Assembly (NCBI GenBank): GCA_913056495.1
Contig: CAJXMO010000007.1
Span: 147,547 to 211,546, forward strand
Reading direction: 5' to 3'
Length of the DNA: 64,000 nucleotides
Origin: an uncultured Alteromonadaceae bacterium
GTDB lineage: Bacteria; Pseudomonadota; Gammaproteobacteria; Enterobacterales; Alteromonadaceae
A model generated the notes under the pieces. The model saw nothing but the letters and a program-made list of their open reading frames with translations, did no database searches and was not told the origin of the DNA. This document shows positions 10,845-21,532 of the stretch, piece by piece. Made by a program: the position numbers and the translations under genes. The number at the start of each line of letters is the position of its first letter. The stretch's first letter is position 1.

Positions 10845-11186
10845 CTAGCCAATTCGACCGTGCCATTTATCTAATGCAACTTTAACACAAGCCCAATGAT
10901 TAAAATTAGATATATGTCGTTCATTATTATGAAATTCAAAAGTTTTAGTTTTAAGATTGAATGTAGAAATTAGTTGCCTTATAAATTTGAGCTTATCTTT
11001 ATTCAACTTTTGGGATTCTGCATCAGTTAAAATAATATTTTCAGAGTAACTGCCAAACCCCACCTCTTGATGTAAAGACAAGAAGTTACGCCCCATATCG
11101 TCCAGATAATGAACATACTCATAAGGATGCAAGCTTATCACTTCGATATTTTTTGGTTCAATTATATTCATTTGTTTTCTAAGCAT
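10845..11186 (-). CDS. Hypothetical protein, 113 residues
   Basis: I do not recognise this protein. It has no signal peptide or membrane segment and is rich in Asn, Lys, His and aromatic residues, ending NHWACVKVALDKWHGRIG. The DNA is visibly more AT-rich than the neighbouring genes, which hints at an accessory origin. Neither the ATG at 11186 nor the internal ATG six codons later has a good ribosome-binding site, so the start is uncertain. It is followed upstream by a second unrecognised gene on the same strand, with about 235 bp between them. Confidence 0.5.
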   Translation of the reverse strand: MLRKQMNIIEPKNIEVISLHPYEYVHYLDDMGRNFLSLHQEVGFGSYSENIILTDAESQKLNKDKLKFIRQLISTFNLKTKTFEFHNNERHISNFNHWACVKVALDKWHGRIG

Positions 11187-11421
11187 ATAACGGGACTGTA
11201 GAAAAACCCCGCCCTTAAAAAATTATCGTTCGCTACGTTAAAAAGATTTACCGACTCAATGGTGAAATCTATCAAGATGTTGCGCAGAAACGCGTTTTTA
11301 GTCTATTTATTGAATAAAAATTTAACAGTTAAATTCCCAGAGTTTTTTCTACAAGCTAAACTCCTTTGGATGCCGACGTGCGCTTTATGCGCTGTCGCTC
11401 TGCCAAAACTTGATAACTATA

Positions 11422-11838
11422 TTACCACCAAAACCATAATCGACTTCCTTTGGTGCCAATACTAAAATCCCCCTTACTTTCAGGAATACCTAAAATAGCT
11501 TGTAATAACATGGGCATATTTTCATCATCGAATCGAAAATGCGTTTTTCCACCTTCGGATTTAATGCTCCAGACGTCGTCCTTAGAAACCACCATCTTTG
11601 TATCGCTAATTGCTTTAGCTGAACTGTTTGGTACACCCAGTTGTTGGTGAGTTGGTTGAGTTAAATTAACTGTGCGATGAAAACGGCTATCCAAATGAGT
11701 TAAAGCGCTAATAAGCTCTGCTAAAGAAGATGCTCCGGCTTTATCGCAATGCAAATGCCAGCCTGAATAGTTCTTTGGATTACCTTCGTATCTCCAAAGG
11801 TACACTTTTCCTTTTTGGTTCCACTGATTTAGATGCAT
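11422..11838 (-). CDS. Hypothetical protein, 138 residues
   Basis: An unrecognised soluble protein. Visible features are an N-terminal WNQKGKVYLWRYEGN segment that could form a beta-hairpin, one Cys (LHCDKAG), a mixed alpha/beta body, and an aromatic C-terminus (GSRLWFWW). There is no signal peptide or transmembrane helix. The amino-acid make-up and length suggest a real coding sequence. It stands between the unrecognised 113-residue gene and a chemoreceptor gene, all on the minus strand, with no sign of a shared operon. Confidence 0.55.
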   Translation of the reverse strand: MHLNQWNQKGKVYLWRYEGNPKNYSGWHLHCDKAGASSLAELISALTHLDSRFHRTVNLTQPTHQQLGVPNSSAKAISDTKMVVSKDDVWSIKSEGGKTHFRFDDENMPMLLQAILGIPESKGDFSIGTKGSRLWFWW

Positions 11839-11972
11839 GGTTACAGTTCACACTTTAGTCTTCATTCACAATGAGTATTGTTTCCATAAAGTTTTGAATG
11901 TTTGAGTACACCTTGTAAAAACTGAACTTATCAGCATGAGTTAAAAACGCCACTCTATAAAATTAAACCAAG

Positions 11973-12005
11973 AAAAAAGGCTGCTCTATCATCTCAGCAG
12001 CCTTT
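11973..12005 (-). terminator. Intrinsic terminator of the dCache chemoreceptor gene
   Basis: On the minus strand a GC-rich stem (AAAGGCTGCT with AGCAGCCTTT) is followed by a run of T residues, 20 nt after the stop codon of the chemoreceptor gene. Confidence 0.85.
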
Positions 12006-12026
12006 AAATATCAACTTTTTAATGAT

Positions 12027-14144
12027 TTACAGTTTAAAGCTGGAGACTAGTCCTCTGAGTGTTTCTGCCAGTTTGTTGATATTACTGGCGTGTTCGTTAC
12101 TGATCTGAGCCTCTTCACCCACGCTTTTAGCCGAATCATCAATAGAGGTAATGTTCTGGCTTACATCTTCAGCAACCACGCTTTGTTCTTCGGCTGCGGT
12201 TGCTATTTGATCCGCCATTGATTTAATCACTTCAACTTGTTCCCGAATTGAGTCCAGTGATGCATTGGTTGTATTAACTTTATCAACGCTATCCTGAGCC
12301 AAACTCTGGCAGGTATCCATTACAGTGACCACCCGCTTTGTACCCTGCTGAAGTTTATCTATCATGGTCTGAATTTCACCGGTAGATTCTTGCGTACTTC
12401 GCGCCAAGGTTCTGACTTCGTCAGCCACTACGGCAAACCCTCTGCCCTGCTCACCGGCTCTGGCTGCCTCAATGGCTGCATTGAGTGCCAGTAAATTGGT
12501 TTGCTCTGCAATACCTTGTATAGTCGTTAATATCTGACCAATATTCGTGCTGTCTTTAACTAATACTTCAATTTCATCACCGGTTTTTTCAATTTCTCCA
12601 GCAAGCTGATGAATACTGTTAACCGTTTCATCGACCACTAATTTACTTTGCTCTGTGTCCTGAGCGACCCGGTTGACTGAGTTGGCGGTATTGCCAATAC
12701 TTTGTGCTACATCATTAGCCGAGGCTGTCATTTGGGTAATAGCAGCTGCCGCCATAGACAAGTGCTCTTTTTGCGCATTCATGCCTGCACTGCTTTTGTT
12801 CGCTGAATCTGCAGAGGCTTTAGCCGCATCGCCTAACGCATGACTGCAGGTATCAATTTGCTTGATTAATTCATGTAAATGCTCAATGAAATAATTCAGG
12901 CTTTTTGCCATCGCGCCGATTTCATCGTCGGATTTAACATCGAGGCGCTGGGTTAAATCGCCTTCACCTTGCGCTAAATCTTTAAGTACCTTAACTGTGT
13001 AACTAACCGGTGATAATACTTTTTTAAGCAATAGGGTTAATAAAATTACGGCGGCGGCTATCCCCAGAATACCAAACACAATACTGCTTAGAATAACCTG
13101 GTCTGAACCTTCGCTAACCAGCCCGGTGAGTTCAGCCACCGGCTTACTGACAACCGACAAAGGCAGCACCATCATGACTTTCCAGCCACTTGCCTTGTCC
13201 CCGATTAAAACCGGTGCAACGGCATAAATTTTATCATTTTCAATTTTAACGCTGGCTTGATTATTTTGACCCAGAGTTTGCATGATAGCCTGCACATCAT
13301 CTGATTCTGCCGCGGCCAGTGACTGGCCAAGACTAGCTTTATTCCGGGTATCTCCGGCGATAATACCGCTTTGACTGACAACAACAATGTCACCGGCACC
13401 CTGATAAACATTTTCATTATTATGTTCAGCAAACAGTTGAATAAAGGATACGCTGATATCTACCCCGGCCATACCAATAAAACGACCATTCTCAAGTTGA
13501 GGCGCAACTATGCTGGCCAGGAGGACTTTTGAGCCATCAATTTCATATAAATACGGGTCGGTCACACAGCCTGTTTTTTGCTCTTTTGGACACAGATAAT
13601 ATTCGCCCGCTCTAACGCCGTTTTTATCTCTGGTTTGATCTTCATAACCAATCAGAGCGTCTAATCCCATCCCGGAATCAGTTCGGTAAACATAAGGAAT
13701 AAAGCGCCCGCTATCATCACTCGCAGTCGTTTTATCATTAATATATGAGCTGTCCAAACCATCAAACGCATTTGGTTGGTAAGCTGCATATAAGCCAAGA
13801 ATATCCTGATTGCCTTTTAATTGCTGGTTTAAAATTTCAAGCGAGTAAGGCCTTAACATCTGACGTTCTATCGAAGACTGCTTTAACGCCATTAAAGTTG
13901 CTGCATTGGTTTTTGCAATTTCCATTGCACCCGACAGTTTTTCTGAAATCGCCTTAGCCTGAAATTGCGTCATATCTTTAATTTGGGCTAACACGGTTTT
14001 TTCTATCGTCGCAGTGGCGGACTGATTGATTTCAGTTCGCGTACTTACGCTGGTCATGTAATTAATACTAATAAGAGCAACAACCACAATAAACAGGCAT
14101 GCGGCTGCAGCCGCACTAATTCTGAACTGCAACGAATTGGCCAT
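12027..14144 (-). CDS. Methyl-accepting chemotaxis protein with a dCache-type sensor
   Basis: A 705-residue transmembrane chemoreceptor. A first membrane helix at about 12-28 leads into a periplasmic region of about 310 residues that looks like a double Cache domain ([17 protein letters not shown], then [15 protein letters not shown]). A second helix lies near 350-370. A HAMP domain and the cytoplasmic signalling coiled coil follow, with the signature hairpin [20 protein letters not shown] and [15 protein letters not shown]. dCache receptors usually bind small molecules such as amino acids, amines or organic acids; the ligand here is unknown. The DNA has a GAGA sequence 8 nt before the ATG. 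It has its own terminator and no adjacent che genes. Confidence 0.93.
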   Translation of the reverse strand: MANSLQFRISAAAAACLFIVVVALISINYMTSVSTRTEINQSATATIEKTVLAQIKDMTQFQAKAISEKLSGAMEIAKTNAATLMALKQSSIERQMLRPYSLEILNQQLKGNQDILGLYAAYQPNAFDGLDSSYINDKTTASDDSGRFIPYVYRTDSGMGLDALIGYEDQTRDKNGVRAGEYYLCPKEQKTGCVTDPYLYEIDGSKVLLASIVAPQLENGRFIGMAGVDISVSFIQLFAEHNNENVYQGAGDIVVVSQSGIIAGDTRNKASLGQSLAAAESDDVQAIMQTLGQNNQASVKIENDKIYAVAPVLIGDKASGWKVMMVLPLSVVSKPVAELTGLVSEGSDQVILSSIVFGILGIAAAVILLTLLLKKVLSPVSYTVKVLKDLAQGEGDLTQRLDVKSDDEIGAMAKSLNYFIEHLHELIKQIDTCSHALGDAAKASADSANKSSAGMNAQKEHLSMAAAAITQMTASANDVAQSIGNTANSVNRVAQDTEQSKLVVDETVNSIHQLAGEIEKTGDEIEVLVKDSTNIGQILTTIQGIAEQTNLLALNAAIEAARAGEQGRGFAVVADEVRTLARSTQESTGEIQTMIDKLQQGTKRVVTVMDTCQSLAQDSVDKVNTTNASLDSIREQVEVIKSMADQIATAAEEQSVVAEDVSQNITSIDDSAKSVGEEAQISNEHASNINKLAETLRGLVSSFKL

Positions 14145-14507
14145 TAGTTTTCTCGCTTGATCACATTAGTTAATTTAAACAGGCTGAATTTGGAAACGGC
14201 TACTGATGCCAAAATTGAGAGCAGGGTATGCTGAACAGATACCGGGTTCAGACAACGCCATTTACCAGATTAGCCAAATGGTAGTACAACCCGCATTGGT
14301 GACTTTTATTAATTTAGTTGAAAATATAAATATTTGCGAGCTATCTTTTCTCTATTTAATGTGGAGCGGTCATAAAAGCGTCTAATGGAAAGACAAGATC
14401 CGGCCTGAACACACATTTCTTGGACAAAAATGCGAGCAATTAGGGGTAATCACCAAGTAAATGACTAATATTCATTATTATAACTCAGGCCGACCCACTC
14501 TCTTGTT
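14145..14507. other. Intergenic region, no gene seen
   Basis: These 363 bp hold the upstream region of the chemoreceptor and the downstream region of the GH43 gene. The only structure seen is a short inverted repeat, CCATTT/AAATGG, near 14260-14280. No open frame with a ribosome-binding site was found. Confidence 0.5.
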
Positions 14508-16196
14508 TTAATCTGTAAGCGTCTTAGCTGGTATTTGGGTGTATTCAAACCAATCAAATTGCGCCGTATTTTGGCTTAACTGATTGTTACTGCTCGCGTA
14601 TAAACCTATTCCGGCACCGTTAAACTTGTTAATTTTACTGTCTGAAATCACCTTTAAGTTAAAAACTGTGTCCAGCGTTACCATGGACTCTTCACTGCCA
14701 CCATAACTAAATTGAAGGTCCAGTCCGGAAGCACGCGCTTTCAGGTATACCTTATCTGCCGCGTATGGGATGCGCGCAACTACCTCTTTTTGACCATGAT
14801 ACTTGCGGGTTAAGAGCAGTTCATTATTGCCTTTAGTAAACATAAAGTAGCTTTCTGAATTTCGGTAGATAGCTAAACCCGCCTGTTCATTCGGCTGATC
14901 AGTTGAAAAAGTAACCAAGGTTTTAGCCTGAAAGTGGTGATCGCGGATTTTTTGCAGTACTAGAGCGCTGCTCATGTGATTGTCCAGCGTTTGAGGCTGC
15001 AAGCCTAAAACCAATTTCCCCTGATCTATCCGGTAAAAGCGACCACGGCCGGAAGCGCGAGGTGCTCTGATAAAATGCCAGTTTATGCCGAGCTCACGGG
15101 TATTAAATTCGTCCCGGATGTCGCCTGAATTGACTGGCGTCCAGGGTAAGTCCGGTCTTGATTGGCGTATTAATACTTTGCCTTGGCCGGGATTAAAAAT
15201 AGGCGTGTCATTTTCAAATTCTACTTTAGCTAAAAATGTTTCTCTGGCCAAAGGCACTTCGCCATCCAGCAACCTCATCCCCAATAATACAGCCCACCAT
15301 TCTCCGGTTTGCGTTTGTACTAAATCCGCATGGCCAATGGCTTTTATCGGATAATTTTGGCCAAGGTGTCTATGCGTCAAAACTGGATTAATTTGATCGG
15401 CTACATAGGGCCCCATCACATTATCAGAGTGATGGACAGAGATTGCATGATAAATATCGGTACCGCCTTCAGCTTGCATCAGCAGGTATTTGCCATTTAT
15501 TTTATAGATATGCGGTGATTCCGCATATCTTGCATTATTCGCATGGCCGTAGGTTAGGATTTTACGTTCGCCAATAAATTTATTGTTATTCAGATCGATT
15601 TGTTGTGTCCAAACCGCGACTTGAGCAGGCCAATCTTTTTTAAAGTTCCAGTCATTGCCTGAATAATAGGCTTTTCCATCGTCGTTCCAAAATAGTGATG
15701 GATCTATCCCCGGCGCATCTTTTATCCAAACCGGATCGGACCATTTTCCTTTTGGATCCTTTGCTGTGATATAAAAGTTTCCGCCGCATTTTGAACAGGT
15801 ACTGGTTATATAAAATAAACCATCGTGATAGCGAATGGTTGGCGCCCAAATACCTCTGAAATCAGGCAGTTGGTCAAAATTAAATTGAGTACCATCTGAA
15901 ACTGCGTGATTAATCAGCTCCCAATTGACTAAATCTTTGCTGTGGTATATGGGTAAACCCGGAAACCAGACAAATGAAGAATTCGTTAAATAATAATCAT
16001 CATTAACACGAACAATTGAGGGATCAGGTGAAAAGCCTTTCAATATCGGATTTTCGAATTGAGTAGGCACTGAGTTAGCATAGACGTACATTGTGAAAAT
16101 ACCCGTCAATACAAATGACAATGCAACCCCACACAATTTTTTTAATAAAGAGAGTTGCATCACTTCCCGAAAGAAAGGCATAAAACATACACTCAT
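14508..16196 (-). CDS. Glycoside hydrolase family 43 (beta-xylosidase/alpha-L-arabinofuranosidase type)
   Basis: An exported five-bladed beta-propeller glycosidase. GH43 hallmarks are the general base D58 (FSPDPS), the pKa-tuning Asp D165 (APGIDPSLFW) and the general acid E226 (YAESPHIYKINGKY). The C-terminal 200 residues form the beta-sandwich domain typical of the xylosidase-like subfamilies. A signal peptide is present but the start is unsettled: the frame opens at 16196, while the ATG at 16160 (MQLSLLKK) gives a more typical signal peptide and has GGGAAG just upstream, though too close to be ideal. Substrate is probably xylo- or arabino-oligosaccharides; subfamily cannot be set without alignment. 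It is separated from the GH3 gene by a terminator and 472 bp. Confidence 0.9.
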   Translation of the reverse strand: MSVCFMPFFREVMQLSLLKKLCGVALSFVLTGIFTMYVYANSVPTQFENPILKGFSPDPSIVRVNDDYYLTNSSFVWFPGLPIYHSKDLVNWELINHAVSDGTQFNFDQLPDFRGIWAPTIRYHDGLFYITSTCSKCGGNFYITAKDPKGKWSDPVWIKDAPGIDPSLFWNDDGKAYYSGNDWNFKKDWPAQVAVWTQQIDLNNNKFIGERKILTYGHANNARYAESPHIYKINGKYLLMQAEGGTDIYHAISVHHSDNVMGPYVADQINPVLTHRHLGQNYPIKAIGHADLVQTQTGEWWAVLLGMRLLDGEVPLARETFLAKVEFENDTPIFNPGQGKVLIRQSRPDLPWTPVNSGDIRDEFNTRELGINWHFIRAPRASGRGRFYRIDQGKLVLGLQPQTLDNHMSSALVLQKIRDHHFQAKTLVTFSTDQPNEQAGLAIYRNSESYFMFTKGNNELLLTRKYHGQKEVVARIPYAADKVYLKARASGLDLQFSYGGSEESMVTLDTVFNLKVISDSKINKFNGAGIGLYASSNNQLSQNTAQFDWFEYTQIPAKTLTD

Positions 16197-16668
16197 AAAT
16201 TAGTACCTAATATTGATTGTTTGCAATTTCTGCGAAAATTAAATTAACTTTTCTGTACGGGTCAATTGAATCAATGCCCGTCACAATTCCTACGCTTTCT
16301 ATTCAGATGACCTGAAGGTTAACGTATTATCTAATTAAAAATACTTACATCCAGTTAAAAATACTAGAGCCTGTTTATCTTTCGAGTACCAATATTGTTC
16401 TAACTGAGCGCTTTCAAATCGCGGCGAGAGGGCAATAGAGCTGACTTTGCAGTAGCATAAAGTCTTTATCTCTGCTTTATGAAGCGTACTATACTTCAAT
16501 CGATCTACTTTGTATAAAAACCATATGGACTGCAAAAAAAACGAACGCTAAAGCTCTGCTGTATCTAGACTTTACATTGCAATAAGCATGCAAAACTAAT
16601 TTAAAAGAGAGGACAAAAAAGGGCAAGTGCTTCACTTGCCCGTTACAATCTAGAAAAGTAAATTTTTG
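16197..16668. other. Intergenic region between GH43 and GH3 genes
   Basis: These 472 bp contain the GH43 promoter region and the GH3 terminator. A 66-codon open frame on the minus strand (16335-16535) lacks a ribosome-binding site and I do not accept it as a gene. Nothing else is recognisable. Confidence 0.5.
16615..16641 (-). terminator. Intrinsic terminator of the GH3 gene
   Basis: A perfect 9-bp stem, GGGCAAGTG with CACTTGCCC, has a 3-nt loop. On the minus strand it is followed by six T residues, 28 nt past the GH3 stop. Confidence 0.93.
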
Positions 16669-18654
16669 TTAATTAAGAGTAATCCCGGAGCCGTAAGCAA
16701 ATAGCGGCACCTGGCTATCATTGCTCAAAGCCGGATCTTGCTGCTCGACCCTTTGCATTGAAGCGGGTAGCTCAAATGGCAGCCGGCCTTTTGCCTGAGC
16801 ACGCCCCAAAATAACATCCAGTACAGCCGCATCGCTGGCGCCAAAATTAGCCATAACTACATCAGCTTTGTCGATAATATTCGTTAATATCGCAGGGCGC
16901 CCCATATAAACAGAGATAACCACAGGAATATTGTTTTCATTCGACAATAACAAATCATAAGCCGGGTCACCTGGTTTAAAGTTTATACGCCCTTCAGCCT
17001 GGCGACTGCCAAAAAAATGATTCGGGTGAAGCAACTCTTTTGGGGTTTGTGTACGGACAATGGCCAGATCGGCATCGGCTAACCGGTCAACGACAACCAG
17101 TCCTTTTTGCTGGGCCGCATCAACCGATACGCCATGTAAAAATACTTTAGCCGCATTTTTCTGATAAGGAATTAAATTATCCTTATTTTGCAGCAATACC
17201 TGGCTTTCTCTTTGCGCTAATTCGGCCTTTTTGACAAATTCAGGTGCGCCAATAATCTTATCTACCTGCGCCGGATCAACATAGGGGTTTTCAAATAAAC
17301 CCTGCTTAAATTTATTGATCATAATTCGCATCACAGATTCATCTAATCTTTGCTCAGATAAAGCACCCTGCTTAACCGCTTCGACTAAAATTTGGCTTTG
17401 ATGCGTGCCCCCAAACTGGTCTACGCCGGCTTTTACGCCTTTAATATAACGCTCGGCCCGGGTTAATGTTTCAACTCCCCATGGCATGCCAATGTCGGTG
17501 AACTTTTGCAACGTCTTAGGATCGATACATTTTTGCCCGCAGTCTTCGGTAATGGCCCAGTCAGATAAGGTAATCCCATTAAACTTAAGCTCATCTCTTA
17601 ACAGCTCCGTTAGTATTTGTCTATTAAATCCAGCGGCCACCTGCTCAAGAGGTTCGCCGTTTGGTAAAGGCCCTTCTATAATCGGATAAGTCGCCATTAC
17701 GCCCGCAGTATTAACATTAAAAGCGCCTTTAAACGCATCAATATGAGTTTGCAATTTTTGCCCGCCGACTTTGGCATAACGGCCATAATAATTATGCCCA
17801 TCTAAGCCTTGCTCTGCTGCACCATAACCAACCCAGTGTTTAACTACAGTTGACACCCCATCGGCTGTCACGCCTTGTTCAGATCCCTGAAAACCGGCAA
17901 CATAGGCACCCGCGAGTTTACTGACAGCTTGGGCGTCTGAACCAAATGTTTGGTTTTGTCGCGTCCATCTGGGTTCGGTGGACAAATCAGCGGTCGGTGA
18001 CAGCGCCATATGGATCCCAACTGAACGATATTCCTGGCGTGCGATATCGGCAAACGTATGCAGGGTACTTTCACTGCCCAATGCTCCAAATCCAATGGGT
18101 TCAGGCCACTGCGAAAATCCTTCACCAAATGCGTTTGCACCCAGTGTGTATTGAAAGTGGTGGCGAGGATCTGTACTGATAGTCACAGGAATACCTAATC
18201 GCTGGCTTTCAGCCAGTGTTTGAACCCGGTTGTTCTGCTTCGCCAGTTCAGTGGGTGAGACTTTAATCCGGGTAATGTAACTGGTAATATTTTTATCAAT
18301 CAATAATGATTTAAGCGCATCATAATCATACCCCAACGCAGAACTGCCGGTTGCACTGTTAATACCGGGTAAAGTCCCATGCATCATAGTGCCGGCTTTT
18401 TCGGCCAGGTTCATTTGAGAAACTAAATCAGCCGCTCTCTGCTCGGGCGTCCGGCGCCAGTCTTCATATATATCCAGCTGATTATTCTGGTTTAAATCTT
18501 TAAACTCTAAATTATCAACTTTAAGTAGCGGCTTTACATTAGCCTGAATGCGAACCTGCGTGGCCGGGTTAAGGGTTTGTACATCATTTGCACAAGCAGC
18601 CGTTACCGCAATAACCACTGCACTTAAAGAAAAAATTTTCAAGGTTGAACTCAT
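16669..18654 (-). CDS. Glycoside hydrolase family 3 (beta-glucosidase/beta-xylosidase type)
   Basis: An exported retaining glycosidase of 661 residues. After a signal peptide (about 1-21) comes a short FKDLNQNNQLDIYEDWR segment often seen at the start of periplasmic GH3 enzymes. The TIM-barrel domain carries the KH motif (K272-H273, VVKHWVGYGA) and the catalytic nucleophile D365 in GITLSDW. The second alpha/beta sandwich domain runs to the C-terminus (YGSGITL). The length is shorter than three-domain GH3 enzymes, so the fibronectin-like third domain is absent. It lies 128 bp downstream of the TonB receptor gene on the same strand, so oligosaccharides imported by the receptor are the likely substrate. 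Confidence 0.92.
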   Translation of the reverse strand: MSSTLKIFSLSAVVIAVTAACANDVQTLNPATQVRIQANVKPLLKVDNLEFKDLNQNNQLDIYEDWRRTPEQRAADLVSQMNLAEKAGTMMHGTLPGINSATGSSALGYDYDALKSLLIDKNITSYITRIKVSPTELAKQNNRVQTLAESQRLGIPVTISTDPRHHFQYTLGANAFGEGFSQWPEPIGFGALGSESTLHTFADIARQEYRSVGIHMALSPTADLSTEPRWTRQNQTFGSDAQAVSKLAGAYVAGFQGSEQGVTADGVSTVVKHWVGYGAAEQGLDGHNYYGRYAKVGGQKLQTHIDAFKGAFNVNTAGVMATYPIIEGPLPNGEPLEQVAAGFNRQILTELLRDELKFNGITLSDWAITEDCGQKCIDPKTLQKFTDIGMPWGVETLTRAERYIKGVKAGVDQFGGTHQSQILVEAVKQGALSEQRLDESVMRIMINKFKQGLFENPYVDPAQVDKIIGAPEFVKKAELAQRESQVLLQNKDNLIPYQKNAAKVFLHGVSVDAAQQKGLVVVDRLADADLAIVRTQTPKELLHPNHFFGSRQAEGRINFKPGDPAYDLLLSNENNIPVVISVYMGRPAILTNIIDKADVVMANFGASDAAVLDVILGRAQAKGRLPFELPASMQRVEQQDPALSNDSQVPLFAYGSGITLN

Positions 18655-18782
18655 ATCGAATTGATTCCTGTCGGTGGTAAAAAACAGGGGAAGATACCGA
18701 GTGCATTAATTTGCTGTAGCTAAGCGTCTATCTGCTATCAACAAATCTATATCAATATCATTCCCCTATTTTTTTAAAGTGG

Positions 18783-21017
18783 TTAATAGAAGGTATAGCT
18801 AAATCTGACGCCTGCGATTCTCGGCTCTGAAGCAAATACTCGCCCACCCCGGTAACCGCTGAAGACAATTTCATTTTCTATGTTTTTAACAAACAATTGC
18901 GCATGCCAATCTGCATTTGGTTCAAAATAAGTCAGGCTTGCGTTGCTACGCCAGAAAGAGGGTTGCTCCAGCTGGGTGGCCATGGTGAAATCCGTAGCAA
19001 CATAAGATGCGCTATAGCGGGTATCTGCGTGCAGTTGAATTTCAGCCCCTGAATCAAGGAAAAAGCTTCGGGTATAGCCAGCTGTTAACACAGCAGATGG
19101 AGTGTAATCCAGCGATTTACCTGCAAAATCAACATCCGGCAGCGGCTTGTATCTGTCGTATTTTGTATCTAATAAGGCAAGTGCTAAATCAAACTTATCT
19201 TCACTGGTTGGGACATATTTAGCCTCAATTTCTGCACCGGTAATGCTTGATTCACCTGCGTTAGAAGTGACCTGTCCCGGAATATTTGGCGCCTGGCTAT
19301 TGAGCTGCATGTTAGTGTAGTCGTAGTAAAATGCTGACACATTCAGGCTAAGCGAACGGTCAAGAAAGAAACCTTTAACACCGGCTTCATATGAAGTAAG
19401 CTCCTCAGGCTTGTAAAACAGGCGCTCTTCCGACACAGGGTTTGCACAGCCTTCAGATCCAGCGGTACAACCGTCATTAAAGCCACCGGCTTTATAGCCT
19501 GTTGAAATATTGGCAAATGCCATAATATTTTTACTTACATCATAGTCTACGCCAAGCTTCCAGGTTGATTTTGAAAACTCCACATCTGCATCATTAACGC
19601 CGGCTACATTCCAGTTATCAGGTCCAACCGAGTCACTGTCTGACCCAATCACCGTCAGCCCTTTACGTGATTTATTATCAACTGAATAACGCGCGCCACC
19701 GGTAATGCTGAGCTTGTCATTTACGTGGTAAGTTGCTTGAGTGAAAATAGCTTTAGATTCACTTGTCACTTCAGGGTATAAATAGCCAAGATAGCCGGTC
19801 GGCGTTTGAAACTCCTCAATCACTGTGTCTGACGGGTTCGACTCTTCTTTAAAATAATAAAGTCCCACAACCGCATCCCAGTCTTCAACATCTGTTGTCG
19901 CCAAACGTAGCTCATGTGAATATGAATTATTTTCGGTAAAACTTTGCATTGGGTTGTAGGCGTTGGCCCGCGGGCGCACTAAGGTTGAGCGGGTATCATC
20001 ATTGTAAACCCGATAACCGGTTAGATAGGTTAATCCAAGCTCGCCAAAATCATAATTCAGTTCACCCGTAATCCCATATATTTCTTTATCCTGATAAGCA
20101 TTTGCTGCAAACGGATAATCAATGGTGCGACGCTTTTTAGAGCCGGTATCAAAGTATTTAACCGATTCGCCGGCATATATATTACCCTCAAAAAATGCAG
20201 TGTAAGGTAGCGCCATCGCAGCCTGACCTTCCTGCTTGGTATAATCCGCAACCAGATATAAAGACCCTTGGCTGTCATCACCAAATTCCCAAAGTGTGCT
20301 CAATCTGGCAGCAAGTTCGTCCTGATCATTGCCCAGCCCACGATCTGACACACCTTCGGTTGTATACAAATATGAATCATGCTGGTTTGAAGAAATCGCG
20401 GCACGTACAGCCACATCATCTGATACCACATAGTTAACCATACCATTGGCTTTTACTGTGCCATAGCTTGCAAGTTCTGTGTTAATTTTCGCTTCGTTAT
20501 AGCTTAAGTTTGGTTTGTTGCTGATGACATTAACCACACCCGCAGTCGCGTTTCTGCCATATAAAGTACCCTGTGGGCCGCGTAATACCTCGATGCGCTC
20601 CACATCAAAAAATGACCCGCCTATGGCTTGTGGGCGTGCCATATAAAATCCGTTTAGCATAAATGCAGCAGAAGGATCGCCTTTTTCTGTGCCATCCGGG
20701 CTGGAAACGCCGCGAATAGTGACACGTAAACCATTATCCTGAGAAATTTGCGCAGAGGGTGCAATACGCTCTAGCGACAAAGCATCGGTCACCCCGGCTG
20801 ATTCTAACTCATCACCGGTAATTGCATTCATTGAAACCGGTGTTTTAGAAATAGGCTCAGAGCGTTTTTGTGCGGTTACTCTGATTTCTTCAATGCCGGA
20901 TGACTTGCCGTCTGTATCTTGTTCCTGGTTTTCTTGAGCGTAAGCCGTTGTTGTTAATCCCATTAATATTGCAGTAATTGCACTACTCAATACTGTACGT
21001 TTTTGTAATGTGTTCAT
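18783..21017 (-). CDS. TonB-dependent outer-membrane receptor
   Basis: An outer-membrane beta-barrel transporter of 744 residues. It has a signal peptide ending at AYAQ, a TonB-box-like segment (EEIRVTAQKRSE) and a plug domain with VTIRGVSSPDG, DVERIEVLRGPQGTLYGRNA and GVVNVISNKP. The barrel ends in the aromatic terminus RFSYTFY expected for BAM-dependent insertion. An in-frame GTG at 21026 belongs to the ribosome-binding site (AGAGGTG), so the ATG at 21017 is the better start. The next genes on the strand are GH3 and GH43 glycosidases, which points to a plant or algal oligosaccharide such as xylan-type chains rather than a siderophore (inference from context). Confidence 0.95.
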   Translation of the reverse strand: MNTLQKRTVLSSAITAILMGLTTTAYAQENQEQDTDGKSSGIEEIRVTAQKRSEPISKTPVSMNAITGDELESAGVTDALSLERIAPSAQISQDNGLRVTIRGVSSPDGTEKGDPSAAFMLNGFYMARPQAIGGSFFDVERIEVLRGPQGTLYGRNATAGVVNVISNKPNLSYNEAKINTELASYGTVKANGMVNYVVSDDVAVRAAISSNQHDSYLYTTEGVSDRGLGNDQDELAARLSTLWEFGDDSQGSLYLVADYTKQEGQAAMALPYTAFFEGNIYAGESVKYFDTGSKKRRTIDYPFAANAYQDKEIYGITGELNYDFGELGLTYLTGYRVYNDDTRSTLVRPRANAYNPMQSFTENNSYSHELRLATTDVEDWDAVVGLYYFKEESNPSDTVIEEFQTPTGYLGYLYPEVTSESKAIFTQATYHVNDKLSITGGARYSVDNKSRKGLTVIGSDSDSVGPDNWNVAGVNDADVEFSKSTWKLGVDYDVSKNIMAFANISTGYKAGGFNDGCTAGSEGCANPVSEERLFYKPEELTSYEAGVKGFFLDRSLSLNVSAFYYDYTNMQLNSQAPNIPGQVTSNAGESSITGAEIEAKYVPTSEDKFDLALALLDTKYDRYKPLPDVDFAGKSLDYTPSAVLTAGYTRSFFLDSGAEIQLHADTRYSASYVATDFTMATQLEQPSFWRSNASLTYFEPNADWHAQLFVKNIENEIVFSGYRGGRVFASEPRIAGVRFSYTFY

Positions 21018-21532
21018 TTTTTTCACCTCTGAAACATAACTCAGTTAAGTTAACAGTTAAGAAAGCCATAAATAGGTACTCAGTGATTTGTTATTTTTAT
21101 AGCTTTATTTGTTAACGTTGTGTTTATTTTAGGTTTCAAAATAAACAGTAGTAAGTAACAAAAAGGACAAGTTTAGCCAGATTTGGGACAAAACTGAGTT
21201 TAATTTAAGCACAGGTAAATAATTTAACCCGAAACCGGATTTACTTAACCTCTACTCTGGATATCAAATTTAAGGCCTTAGCTAACTTCTTATCCGGAGT
21301 TGAGGTTAATTAATTGAAGAAGTGAATAGTCATCCAGATCCAGTAGACTGATAGTAGGTTCAGGCGGTCGATTTTTGATAATTTATTAATAAGAAATAGC
21401 TTATTTAAAGTTAAGCTAGATTTTCAAGGGAGCGGTTTAAGCGACGTATTGATCTTTGTATTAGTGAAACAAAGATCACTACGCGCCGGCTTTAAAACCA
21501 TGACTTTAAAGGCTAAAGCTACCCTATGTGTG
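21018..21532. other. Intergenic region with a long imperfect inverted repeat
   Basis: About 515 bp without a gene. An inverted repeat has 19-bp arms (21245-21263 and 21291-21309) that match at 17 positions around a 27-nt loop. A second hairpin, GATCTTTGT with ACAAAGATC, lies near 21452-21479. Neither has a T tract. The region must hold the TonB receptor promoter. Confidence 0.6.

Noticed and set aside
16335..16535. A 66-codon minus-strand open frame between GH43 and GH3
   Set aside because: No ribosome-binding site, no family resemblance, and position between a promoter region and a terminator.
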